DNA from: Planctomycetia bacterium | GTDB lineage: Bacteria > Planctomycetota > Phycisphaerae > UBA1845 > UTPLA1 | Length of the DNA: 64,000 nt | Assembly (NCBI GenBank): GCA_015075745.1 | Contig: JABTTW010000002.1 | Location: 696,453-760,452, forward strand | Direction of reading: 5' to 3' | Shown here: positions 9,477 to 17,333 of the stretch, one piece after another | How positions within the stretch are numbered: position 1 is the stretch's first letter | Layout of the letters: every line of letters starts with the position of its first letter | Notes under the pieces: generated by a model | Databases searched by the model: none | What the model saw: the letters and a program-made list of their open reading frames with translations, nothing else | Told to the model about the DNA's origin: nothing | Position numbers and translations under genes: made by a program

Positions 9477-10517
9477 TCAGCCGTGCAGAAACTCCTTGAC
9501 CGACGCATGGAGGATGTGCTCGCGAGCTTTCGCATCAAGCGGCGGCATTTCCAAGATGAGCTTGCCAGGTTCGGCCTCGCCGAGGGGGAAGGGGTAATCG
9601 GAGCCGAGGCAGATGCGGCGACTGCCGAAGAGGCCGAGGAGAAAGTTCAGGGCGTCGGCATCGTGGACGAGGGAGTCCACCCAGAAGCGGGCCGGGGCGC
9701 CGTCCGGTTTCGCCAGGTAATCTCGCGGGTTGGTTTTGCTATCCACGGTGCACAGGTCGGGCCGGACGCGCCAGCCGTGCTCGATTCGGCCGATGGTGAA
9801 GGGGAAGGACCCGCCACCGTGGGCGAAGGCGACGCGGAGCTTCGGAAACTTATCAAACACGCCGCCGAAGATCATCGAGCAGATGGCGAGGCTCGTTTCC
9901 GCGGGCATGCCGACCAGCCAGGGCAGCCAGTACTTCGTCATGCGATCCTTGCCCATCATGTCCCAGGGATGGACGAAGACGCATGCTCCCAGCCGCTCGG
10001 CGGTCTCGAAGACGGCGGCCAGCGCCGGCTCGCTCAGGTTCCACTGTTCTGTGCGCTCGGTGAACTTATTGGGCTCGATGTGGGTGCCGATCTCGACGCC
10101 GGGCATTCCGAGATCGCGGACGCAGCGTTCCATCTCGCGGCAGGCGAGGTCGGGGTCCTGCATGGGGATCGTTCCGAGGCCGATGAAGCGGTCGGGATTA
10201 TCGCGGACGACCTCGGCGATGTGGTCGTTGAGGAGGCGCGAGAGTTCGAGGGCGTCGGCGGGCTTGGCCCAATAGCTGAACATGACCGGGACCGTTGAAA
10301 GAACCTGCATGGTGACGCCGGTGCGGTCGCAGTCCTCGATCCGCCGTGCGGGGCTCCAGCAGTTGTCGTCGATCTCGCGGAAGACGCGATCGCCAATGAG
10401 CATCTTCGCGCGGCAGGGCTTGTGGTGGTCCAGCCGCAACCAACCGGGATAGCCGAACTTCTCGACGAGGTCGGGCCATCGCTCGGGGAGGATGTGCGTG
10501 TGGAGGTCGATTTTCAT
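9477..10517 (-). CDS. 2-amino-3-carboxymuconate-6-semialdehyde decarboxylase
   Basis: 346 residues starting MKIDLHTHILPERWPDL, close to the animal ACMSD N-terminus. ACMSD decarboxylates the product of 3-hydroxyanthranilate dioxygenase, steering flux away from quinolinate and NAD. Metal ligands of this amidohydrolase family are visible: His6 and His8, His183 (FVHPWD), His233 (AFAHGGG) and Asp307 (GSDYPFPLGE). LSTVPVMFSYWAK and PWLVGMPAE are ACMSD signatures. The frame extends upstream to 11069 through non-coding repeats; that part is rejected. Its pathway partner lies at 16601-17131 on the same strand. Confidence 0.92.
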   Translation of the reverse strand: MKIDLHTHILPERWPDLVEKFGYPGWLRLDHHKPCRAKMLIGDRVFREIDDNCWSPARRIEDCDRTGVTMQVLSTVPVMFSYWAKPADALELSRLLNDHIAEVVRDNPDRFIGLGTIPMQDPDLACREMERCVRDLGMPGVEIGTHIEPNKFTERTEQWNLSEPALAAVFETAERLGACVFVHPWDMMGKDRMTKYWLPWLVGMPAETSLAICSMIFGGVFDKFPKLRVAFAHGGGSFPFTIGRIEHGWRVRPDLCTVDSKTNPRDYLAKPDGAPARFWVDSLVHDADALNFLLGLFGSRRICLGSDYPFPLGEAEPGKLILEMPPLDAKAREHILHASVKEFLHG

Positions 10518-11316
10518 CGTCGAGGCATTGTAGCGGCGAGGGGAAACGTCAAAACGGCAAAAAGTCAAAACGTCAAAATGGTGTGCGGCGGCGGGGTTGC
10601 GCGGGTGCATTCGGAAGGTGGTATGAACATGCAAGCTTCGAAAACGGCGTTGGGCTGCGATTTTTGCAAGGTGACATAAGGCGAAAAAAGGTTTCGCCGG
10701 CGATTGCAAGTTGCGCGGCGGTCGCGAGTTGGGGCGGATGGGGAAAAAGTCGAAAAATTGAAAAGTCGAGGCGTCGAAATGGGGGAGACTTGGGGCCTGG
10801 GGCCTGGGGCGCGGAGGGGTCGAGCGGGAATGCAAGGGAGGTGACACACGGCGATGCGGCGCGGCTGGTGGTCCGTCGCCAAACGGCAAGCCGCTTCGGG
10901 GACCGCGCGGGAGGCGAGAGATTGAAGGTGACATAAGGTGACACAGCGCCTTTGGAAATCGTGCCAACACACGTGGCGGTCGCGAGTTGGGGCGAGGTGA
11001 TTTTTTGGTGAAAATCAGCCAAAAACGGGCGACCGGGGCGGCGTGGTTTTGAATGTGGTCGTCGATCATGGGTGGATGGGCCTCCGTTGATTGATACTTG
11101 CTCGGCGTTCGCGCGGGGGCTTGCGATACCTGGACTATGCCTATGCCTACTAACTCTTGGCCCTTCGGGCCGACACCGGGGGATTAGCCGTACAAGGTTC
11201 GTTTTCGGGCCTATTTTGAAATTTCGTGAATCCTGCGGTTCCGGCATCGCATAGCTATCGGCGGCCCGAGGGTTTCTTAGGGGGCTTCGGGCAGACCGCC
11301 ATTTTGGAGCTTCCCA
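10518..11316. other. Long non-coding region with modular repeats
   Basis: About 800 bp with no supportable gene. The proximal part (10544-11114) holds the modular repeat block described separately. The remaining 200 bp before 11317 contain a small hairpin (GGCCCTTCGGGCC at 11159-11171) and the presumed promoter of the secreted calcium-repeat gene. Translations in several frames are low-complexity (Pro/Arg/Phe-rich) and lack ribosome binding sites. Confidence 0.6.
10544..11114 (+). repeat. Modular intergenic repeat block, copy A
   Basis: The block holds two arrays built on GTCGAAA/GTCAAAA (10544-10580 and 10743-10780), GTGACATAAGG twice (10671-10681 and 10928-10938), the segment GGCGGTCGCGAGTTGGGGCG twice, a TGGTGTGCGGCGGCGGGG segment after the first array, and an 18-bp tag CTTGCTCGGCGTTCGCGC at 11097-11114. 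The same modules recur at 49745-50184 in a different cyclic order. No coding potential. Function unknown; it may be a dispersed non-coding element. Confidence 0.65.
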
Positions 11317-13890
11317 ATGTCTAGATCATGGATCCGACCTTTTGTCTGTGCCGTCACCCTCCTGGCTCTTGCCGGGAGTTCTGCCCGGGGCCAGATGGCC
11401 TATCGAAAGGTCATGCGCTCCGGTGAGCCTGCCCCGGATACGACAGGCTACTTCGGAACCCAGCAGTTGAGCTATCCGACGATCGATGAGGCGGGACACG
11501 TTTCGTTTAGCTGTTACCTCGCCCACGGGATCGGCGGCGTGGATGCATTCAACCAATGGACCTTGTACTCCGAAAACGCTCTCGGTGAATTACACCTCGT
11601 TGCCCGGCAAGGCGATCCAACGCCCGGCAACGTGGCGCTCCATTTCGAATCCAACAGCTTTACGACGCAGCATAAGAATCCACTCGGACAAGTGGCCTTT
11701 TATGGCGTGGGCGCCGGCCCGATGGTCTATCAGGGAGGCTGCTGGGCGCAGAACACCCTTGGCACTGTCGTGAGAGTGGCATTCGGAGACGAAACGTTTA
11801 CGAGCAGCCCGGCTGGTGGTCAGATCGCGAACGTCGGCACTCCGAGCATGAGCTCCTCGGGAGATGTTGTATTCCAAGGATTTCTCAAAATCGGAGTCGG
11901 TGGTGTCACCGTCAATGATGACGGCGCCTTATGGTGCCGGACAGCGGGAGGGCTGTTGAGATTGGTCGCCCGGGAAGGTGACAGCCTGCCCAACCTGCCG
12001 CCGGGTTTTGTCGCGGGCTCGGTTCAATACGCGCAAGTGGGCAATTCATTCTCGAACGTACCGCTGATCAATGCGGGCGGACAGGTCGCATTCTCGATTC
12101 CAACGAATTATGGACAGATGCTGATGGCCGAAAGCCACACCATGAATCCTCCGCGCGTGGCAGCGTATCAGGGCCAGCCGGCTCCGGGGCTTGGCAACGT
12201 CTCATTCCTGAGTTTTTCAAGCATGACTATCAACAACGGCGGAAATCTCGCCTTCAACGCGAAGCTGACGGGCATGGGTGTCAATGCGGACAATGACGAA
12301 TCAATCTGGGTCGAAGATGGAGGCGCATTGCATCTGATCGCCCGGGAAGGCGATGCTGCTCCCGGCGGCGGCGTCTACAACATTCTCTATCCCCCGGCGC
12401 TGTCGGCGAACGGCGAAATCGCGTTCAGCAGTTTCCTCAAGGAGGGCATCGACGGCGTGAACTTCACGAACGACTTCGCCGTCTACAAATACACGCTCCC
12501 TGCGGGCACGATCCAGCTCATCATGCGTGATGGGATGGACGCACCGGGATTCCCAGCCGGCATTTACTTCGACACGCCGGTCGTTGTTCCATGCATCAAC
12601 AATGTCGGGCAAGTAGCCTTCTATGCCCGAATCGCCGGCGCGCCCGCATATCAGTTCAACGGCGATTCCCTATGGGCCACGACACCGTCGGGCGTGCTGA
12701 CCCCTGTGGTCGTGAAGGGGCAAAGCCTTGAGATTTCTCCGGGGGTTTTTCGAACGGTCAATTCGTGCGGCAGCTTTCCCGCCAAGGGCGTAGCCGGTCA
12801 GGACGGGCTGGGCTACCCATTCAACAACAGCGGGCAAGTCTGCTTCTCCGTCAATCTCTCCGACGGAACCAACGCCATTTACGTCTCGTCATTCGCTCCG
12901 TGCCCCGACAGCGACGGCGACGGGACCGATGACTGCGCCGACGGCTGTCCGAATGATGCCGCCAAGACTTCGCCGGGCGTCTGCGGGTGCGGCGTCGCCG
13001 ACTCCGATTCCGATGCGGATGGAACCCTCGATTGCAACGACGGCTGTCCGGCAGACCCGCTGAAGGTCGCGCCGGGGATTTGCGGGTGCGGCGTGGTTGA
13101 CAGCGCCAGCGACATGGACGGGGACGGGACCCCGGATTGCATCGACGGATGTCCGAATGACATTTTGAAGATCGCGCCGGGCGCATGTGGATGCGGCGTG
13201 GCGGACACAGACTCAGACGCAGACGGGACCGCGGACTGCAACGATGCGTGCCCTGCCGATCCGCTCAAAGTCACGATTGGCGTTTGCGGTTGCGGTGTCG
13301 CCGATACCGATTTCGACGGCGATGGGACGCCTGACTGCAACGACGGATGTCCCGCCGATCCGCTGAATATCGCGCCGGGCGTCTGCGGATGCGGCGTTGC
13401 CGATTCGGACTCAGACGGTGACGGCACGCTGAACTGCAATGACGGCTGCCCGGCTGACCCGTTGAAAACCGCCCCGGGCATTTGCGGATGCGGCGTTGTT
13501 GACAGTGCCGCTGACACGGACGGCGACGGGACCCTGGACTGCCTCGACGGGTGTCCCAACGATGCCGCCAAGACGGCACCGGGCGCATGTGGCTGTGGTA
13601 ATCCTGATACCGACTCGGACGGCGATGGCCGCGCCGATTGCGTGGACAACTGTCCAAACGTCTCGAATCCCTCTCAAGCGGATGCGGACGGCGATGGGAT
13701 CGGCGACGCATGTGACGCCATGCCGGCCCCGCCGCCGGGACCCGGCGCGCCGCTGCCCGGGCCGATTGTGAATCCCGTCAGCGACTGCGGCGCCGCGGGC
13801 GGCGGCTGCGGCGCGGGGATGATGACGATGCTGCCGGTGATGATGGTTGTGTCGAGGTCGATGCGGCGACGAAGCCGGCGCGGGGGGTGA
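11317..13890 (+). CDS. Secreted protein: NxxGxVAF repeats, thrombospondin-type-3-like calcium repeats, C-terminal anchor
   Basis: 857 residues. A signal peptide (to about residue 25) is followed by about 500 residues of degenerate repeats with NxxGxVAF strands and LHLVARxGDxxPG loops, suggesting a beta-propeller-like fold. From about residue 528 come eight Asp/Cys-rich units of about 33 residues (DGDGTxDCxDGCPxDxxK...PGxCGCG), resembling thrombospondin type 3 repeats that bind calcium and form a stiff stalk. The protein ends in a Gly/Cys motif, a short hydrophobic stretch (MMTMLPVMMVV) and an Arg cluster, like a sorting/anchoring signal. Probably cell-surface. Its DNA is flanked by a repeat block and an IS element. 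Confidence 0.75.
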   Translation: MSRSWIRPFVCAVTLLALAGSSARGQMAYRKVMRSGEPAPDTTGYFGTQQLSYPTIDEAGHVSFSCYLAHGIGGVDAFNQWTLYSENALGELHLVARQGDPTPGNVALHFESNSFTTQHKNPLGQVAFYGVGAGPMVYQGGCWAQNTLGTVVRVAFGDETFTSSPAGGQIANVGTPSMSSSGDVVFQGFLKIGVGGVTVNDDGALWCRTAGGLLRLVAREGDSLPNLPPGFVAGSVQYAQVGNSFSNVPLINAGGQVAFSIPTNYGQMLMAESHTMNPPRVAAYQGQPAPGLGNVSFLSFSSMTINNGGNLAFNAKLTGMGVNADNDESIWVEDGGALHLIAREGDAAPGGGVYNILYPPALSANGEIAFSSFLKEGIDGVNFTNDFAVYKYTLPAGTIQLIMRDGMDAPGFPAGIYFDTPVVVPCINNVGQVAFYARIAGAPAYQFNGDSLWATTPSGVLTPVVVKGQSLEISPGVFRTVNSCGSFPAKGVAGQDGLGYPFNNSGQVCFSVNLSDGTNAIYVSSFAPCPDSDGDGTDDCADGCPNDAAKTSPGVCGCGVADSDSDADGTLDCNDGCPADPLKVAPGICGCGVVDSASDMDGDGTPDCIDGCPNDILKIAPGACGCGVADTDSDADGTADCNDACPADPLKVTIGVCGCGVADTDFDGDGTPDCNDGCPADPLNIAPGVCGCGVADSDSDGDGTLNCNDGCPADPLKTAPGICGCGVVDSAADTDGDGTLDCLDGCPNDAAKTAPGACGCGNPDTDSDGDGRADCVDNCPNVSNPSQADADGDGIGDACDAMPAPPPGPGAPLPGPIVNPVSDCGAAGGGCGAGMMTMLPVMMVVSRSMRRRSRRGG
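12901..13725 (+). repeat. DNA encoding eight tandem Asp/Cys calcium-repeat units
   Basis: Roughly 99-bp units encode the thrombospondin-3-like stalk. At protein level a higher-order period of four units is visible: units 2 and 6 both end GICGCGVV, and units 3 and 7 both carry the longer DSAxDxDGDGT spacer and end GACGCG. This suggests that a block of four units was duplicated as a whole. Confidence 0.6.
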
Positions 13891-13895
13891 GTGTG

Positions 13896-13917
13896 CCCAC
13901 GGATTGGGATCCGTGGG
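13896..13917 (+). terminator. Hairpin terminator after the calcium-repeat gene
   Basis: A perfect 9-bp stem (CCCACGGAT / ATCCGTGGG) with a TGGG loop starts 5 bp after the stop codon at 13890. No long T-run follows, so it may be a weak or Rho-assisted terminator. Confidence 0.55.
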
Positions 13918-13974
13918 CTTGGGGTGTCGCGCGGACGGCGCGAACATCAAGCGCGAATGTGACCTAGTACTCCG

Positions 13975-14667
13975 TCATGTTTCAATTTGCGGGTAAAGCC
14001 GATGGAGCTTCACGCGGGCATCATCGGTGGTGAACTGCCAGTTGATTCGTTTGGATCGATGGTTCCGATTTGATTCCCATGCCTTCACTTGCTTTGTTAG
14101 GGCCTTTTCATCGGGGACGCGGCCGTTGAGAGCCTGCTTTTCCATCACGCTGAACTCGATCTCCGCCATATTCAACCACGATCCATGCTTGGGCGTATGC
14201 ACCACGTCCAGCTTGTCCATCAGCCGTCTTGCCTCGGCTGGAGGGAAGGCGGCATAAAGGCTCGACACGGTGTGGGTGTTGAGATTGTCCATCACCACGG
14301 TGATCTTCTCCGCACGGCGGTAGTGGAGGTCCACCAGCGCCCGCATCTGGCCGGCAAAGTCGGTTTTGCAACGCCGCGACGTCACCGTCACCTGCCGCCA
14401 ACCTTTGAGCGGCTCCACGAAGACAAACAAATTCGCCGTCCCATTGCGCTCGTATTCATAGTCATACCGCGCCGCCTGACCCCGCTTCGCCGCCATCGGC
14501 CGACGTACCTCCGAGACCAGTTGCTTGGACTTCTCATCGAAACAGACCACCGGGCGTTTCGGATCATAGGGCCGGTGATAAACCTCCAGAACATTTTCCA
14601 TCGCACAGACGAACGCCGCATCCTGGTCCGGCGGAATGCACCACATCTTCTTCTGCCACGGTTTCAA
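13975..14667 (-). CDS. IS630-family transposase, C-terminal DDE part (second frame)
   Basis: 230 residues holding the catalytic domain. VVCFDEKSKQL gives the first Asp, ITVVMDNLNTHT the second Asp, and WLNMAEIEFSVMEKQ the Glu of the DDE triad. HTPKHGSWLNMAE is an IS630 signature. The frame begins at a TTG, but translation probably arrives from the upstream frame by -1 slippage, giving ...RVLQKNELKPWQ. The domain ends 8 bp inside the left end of the element. Confidence 0.88.
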   Translation of the reverse strand: MKPWQKKMWCIPPDQDAAFVCAMENVLEVYHRPYDPKRPVVCFDEKSKQLVSEVRRPMAAKRGQAARYDYEYERNGTANLFVFVEPLKGWRQVTVTSRRCKTDFAGQMRALVDLHYRRAEKITVVMDNLNTHTVSSLYAAFPPAEARRLMDKLDVVHTPKHGSWLNMAEIEFSVMEKQALNGRVPDEKALTKQVKAWESNRNHRSKRINWQFTTDDARVKLHRLYPQIET

Positions 14668-15110
14668 CTCGTTTTTTGAAGAACACGCCGGATCGTCTCA
14701 TGGGACACCGCGTCCACGATCTTCAATTCCACCACCCGGTCGGCCAGCAGCCGGAGCGACCAACGTTCGTATCCCTTCGGCGGCTGCGAGCAGGCCACGG
14801 CCACAAGTTTGGCCTCCTTGCGGCCGTCGAACTTTGGCGCCACCGGCGGGAAGGGCCGTTTCTTCGGTGCCAAACAGGCCTCCAATCCTTCCTCTACAAA
14901 CCGCTTCCGCAGGTACTCGATGCTCCGAACCGACACCGCCAGGCCTTCTGCGATCCGCGTATCGGGCCAGCCCGGTCGTGACTTCGATTCATCCGCCTGA
15001 AGCAGAATGTTCGCGTGCCGAATTTTGTAGGCCGCCGCCCTGCCCGTCGAAACCAACTCCTTTAATCGCCGCCGCTCCACCGCCTCCAGCCGAACCACAT
15101 ACCGTTTCAT
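14664..15110 (-). CDS. IS630-family transposase, N-terminal DNA-binding part (first frame)
   Basis: 148 residues from the ATG at 15110 (AGGAT upstream), although the frame is open from 15152. It contains helix-turn-helix regions (TRIAEGLAVSVRSIEYLRKRF; ETIRRVLQK) typical of IS630 transposase N-termini. It stops at 14664-14666, just after a run of six A on the coding strand (14672-14677). A -1 shift there fuses it to the catalytic part into a protein of about 378 residues, a normal IS630 transposase size. Confidence 0.85.
   Translation of the reverse strand: MKRYVVRLEAVERRRLKELVSTGRAAAYKIRHANILLQADESKSRPGWPDTRIAEGLAVSVRSIEYLRKRFVEEGLEACLAPKKRPFPPVAPKFDGRKEAKLVAVACSQPPKGYERWSLRLLADRVVELKIVDAVSHETIRRVLQKTS
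14671..14678 (-). promoter_or_regulatory. Putative -1 frameshift site
   Basis: The coding strand reads CTT CAA AAA ACG AGT TGA in the first frame. Slipping back one base on the CAAAAAAC run reads on as AAC GAG TTG AAA CCG, which is the conserved ELKPW start of the IS630 catalytic domain. The position, direction and protein continuity all fit programmed frameshifting. Confidence 0.7.
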
Positions 15111-15207
15111 CGCCGATCCTCCATGATCAACAGGCCATCCACGGCCATCCAATCATGAACATCGACCCTTTCCAAAAATAACCCGCAAAGCTAACGATGA
15201 CGGAGCA

Positions 15208-16554
15208 CTAGTTGGGCAGGCGCAGAGAATCGACGAAGCCCTGGATGTCGAGGCCGGTGACGATGCCGTCGCCGTCGAAGTCGGCCTGGGCGATTTGCAG
15301 GGGGTCGGCGGAGTTGCCGAGGAGGAGGTCGAAGAAGAGGGGCATGTCGTCGTCGGTGACGTTTTGGTCGCGGTTGATGTCGCCCATGGGGAAGCGCGGG
15401 CGGATTTTGAAGACTCCGCGGAAGGTGTGTGAAACGACGTAGAGGTACCCATCGGGTCCAATCTGAAGATCAGTCACCAAGCCAAAGCCCGAAGCAAACA
15501 GAAGCTGACCGTCGTCTTCATCTTCAAAGTCCATCACGCCATCGGCCAAGTTTCCACCAAGAACGAACGAGTCACGGTCTTCGTTGAGCGGAAATCGAAA
15601 GAGCTTATTGGTGCTTACATTTCCGACAATACAGTTGTTTCTTAGGTTAGCCGAGAATCTAGGGCTGTTGAGAAACCTGATTGCCGTCGGCGCGATCGTG
15701 AAGGCCCAACTAAAAACAGGATCGGCATACGAACTTCTGGGCACCTCGTACAGACTTCCAGGATCGCCGTCAATCCTGGAGAGCGGACCCATGAGTCGAT
15801 CCCAGCCGCTGTTGAATCCTGGTCTGACTATGTTGATCTCATCGTAACTCGCTGGGCCATTCTCTGTATCCCAAAGACAGCCTGTCTGCGGATCGAACGC
15901 AAATCCGAATGAATTTCGGATTCCGTAGGCATAAATCTTCTCCCAGCCCGGCTCAGTGAAGGGATTGTCAGAAGGAACGGAACCGTCGTCATTGAGACGA
16001 ACAATCTGCGCAATATTGAGCAGCGGAGCGGTAGCGTTATTCGTCGTTTTGCTCGCGCGGCGCGTATCACCCACAACAGCATATAGCTTTCCATCAGGCC
16101 CGAAAGCGATTATTCCTCCATTGTGACTCGAGTTCGTCGGAAAGGAAATAAGGAAACCCCTGCTGATAAAACTATTACCATCCCACCAATAGCGAACAAT
16201 TTGGTTGCAATTCCTTTCTGAGTCAGTGTGATAAAAATACACCCAGCCTTTGTTGGTAAAATCGGGGTGCAGGGCAATTCCGAGCATTCCCTGCTCAGAA
16301 CCAGTTATGCTGTTTAGCTGCAGAACGGTGGACAAACTCGGTCCAGGTAACTTGACGCGAATGACCTTTCCGGTCCGCTGTTCAAGAACAAGGAAATCAC
16401 AATGGCCGATGAATGCCATGGTCGTAGGAAAATCGATGCCCGTTACGATAATCGTTGTATCGAGTACCGTCGGCGGCGACACAGCACCGGCAGAATTGTC
16501 CCTAGCCGAATAGACGGCGAGCACCATAATCGCAACGAGGCGACAACTTTTCAT
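15208..16554 (-). CDS. Glucose/sorbosone dehydrogenase-like secreted protein with C-terminal dockerin
   Basis: 448 residues from the ATG at 16554 (GGAGG 10 nt upstream); ATGs at 16563 and 16575 are alternatives. After a signal peptide comes a beta-propeller of the PQQ-dependent sugar dehydrogenase family, with SEQGMLGIALHPDF, YAYGIRNSFGFAFDPQTG and DEINIVRPGFNSGW. Activity on sugars is inferred from family only. The C-terminus carries two calcium-loop units (GDINRDQNVTDDD; ADFDGDGIVTGLDIQGFVD), a type I dockerin-like tail. The TAG stop spans the right end of the IS element; the pre-insertion sequence also read TAG, so the protein is unchanged. Base composition is lower in GC than the neighbours. 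Confidence 0.8.
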   Translation of the reverse strand: MKSCRLVAIMVLAVYSARDNSAGAVSPPTVLDTTIIVTGIDFPTTMAFIGHCDFLVLEQRTGKVIRVKLPGPSLSTVLQLNSITGSEQGMLGIALHPDFTNKGWVYFYHTDSERNCNQIVRYWWDGNSFISRGFLISFPTNSSHNGGIIAFGPDGKLYAVVGDTRRASKTTNNATAPLLNIAQIVRLNDDGSVPSDNPFTEPGWEKIYAYGIRNSFGFAFDPQTGCLWDTENGPASYDEINIVRPGFNSGWDRLMGPLSRIDGDPGSLYEVPRSSYADPVFSWAFTIAPTAIRFLNSPRFSANLRNNCIVGNVSTNKLFRFPLNEDRDSFVLGGNLADGVMDFEDEDDGQLLFASGFGLVTDLQIGPDGYLYVVSHTFRGVFKIRPRFPMGDINRDQNVTDDDMPLFFDLLLGNSADPLQIAQADFDGDGIVTGLDIQGFVDSLRLPN

Positions 16555-16600
16555 CAGTGTCATGCCTCCGGTCATTTCCTGATTCTACTGTAGTGCGGGC

Positions 16601-17131
16601 CTAAATGCTCTGCAGCGGCCCCGGTTTTTCTACGCGCTTGCCGCATTTTTTGCAGGTTCGGCGGGCCTCGTCGTGCCAGAAGTCTTCCATAGCCTTGCTG
16701 AAGTGTTCGACGATGTCGGCGCAGTCGAACTCCAAGTCCTCGACCATGGCCGAGCAGCCGGGGCAGTACCAGATGATGTGCTCGCGCTCGCCCGGGGGGC
16801 GGCGGCGCTCGACGACGACGCCGATGGTGTTCGGCGGGCGCTGCGGGGCGTGGGGGACATTCGGCGGGATGAAGAAGGTCTCGCCCTCACGGATGCGGTA
16901 GTCGACGATCTTGTCACCCTCGTGAATCTTCACGACGATGTCGCCCTTGACCTGATAGAAGTATTCCTCGGAATCGACGAGGTGGAAGTCGTTTCGCGCG
17001 TTGGGGCCGACGATGACCATGACGAAAAAGTCGCGGCCGTCGTAGAGGTAGCGGTTGGCGACGGGGGGCTTGAAGAGGTGCTTGTTTTCCTCGATCCACG
17101 CGTTGAGGTTGATCGGCTTCTGCACTGCCAT
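16601..17131 (-). CDS. 3-hydroxyanthranilate 3,4-dioxygenase
   Basis: 176 residues, matching the bacterial enzyme, which opens the ring of 3-hydroxyanthranilate to give 2-amino-3-carboxymuconate semialdehyde. The cupin iron ligands are His50, Glu56 and His94 (NDFHLVDSEEYFYQ; NVPHAPQRP). The C-terminal rubredoxin-like second metal site is complete (CPGC at 123-126, CKKC at 160-163), as in bacterial rather than animal enzymes. The start at 17131 has GGGAGG upstream; the frame is open to 17341 but lacks support. Its product is the substrate of the decarboxylase encoded at 9477-10517. Confidence 0.93.
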   Translation of the reverse strand: MAVQKPINLNAWIEENKHLFKPPVANRYLYDGRDFFVMVIVGPNARNDFHLVDSEEYFYQVKGDIVVKIHEGDKIVDYRIREGETFFIPPNVPHAPQRPPNTIGVVVERRRPPGEREHIIWYCPGCSAMVEDLEFDCADIVEHFSKAMEDFWHDEARRTCKKCGKRVEKPGPLQSI

Positions 17132-17333
17132 GACGGGCCTCCCTGCTAGAGCACGTTCGAGAATCACGCGAGCGGTCTGATGGACCGTGCATATTCTATC
17201 GAATCGGCCGGGGGGCACCAAGCCGAATCGCGCCGGGACGGCACGGCCCCGCGCCTGATATCCCGATTCGCTGCGCCGGGTTACGATAGGGTTCGAAGTT
17301 GAGGCCCTGTTTGCCGAATCGGCAGGAAGTGAC

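Larger units (their letters stand above)
13967..15208 (-). mobile_element. Complete IS630-family insertion sequence
   Basis: A 1242-bp element with imperfect terminal inverted repeats: left GTACTCCGTCAT...TTTGCGGGT, right (reverse complement) GTGCTCCGTCAT...TTTGCGGGT. It is flanked by TA on both sides (13965-13966 and 15209-15210), the target duplication expected of IS630. Inside are two minus-strand frames joined by an A-run. The right end falls inside the stop codon of the dehydrogenase-like gene. Both ends and both frames look intact, so the element may be recent and active (inferred). Confidence 0.9.

Noticed and set aside
10544..10780. Possible CRISPR array from the GTCGAAA-type repeats
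   Set aside because: The units are 7-8 bp and directly adjacent, with no spacers of constant length and no cas genes.
10518..11069. N-terminal extension of the ACMSD frame by about 184 codons
   Set aside because: The extension is Pro/Arg/Phe low-complexity from the repeat block. The ACMSD family N-terminus is exactly MKIDLHTH at 10517.
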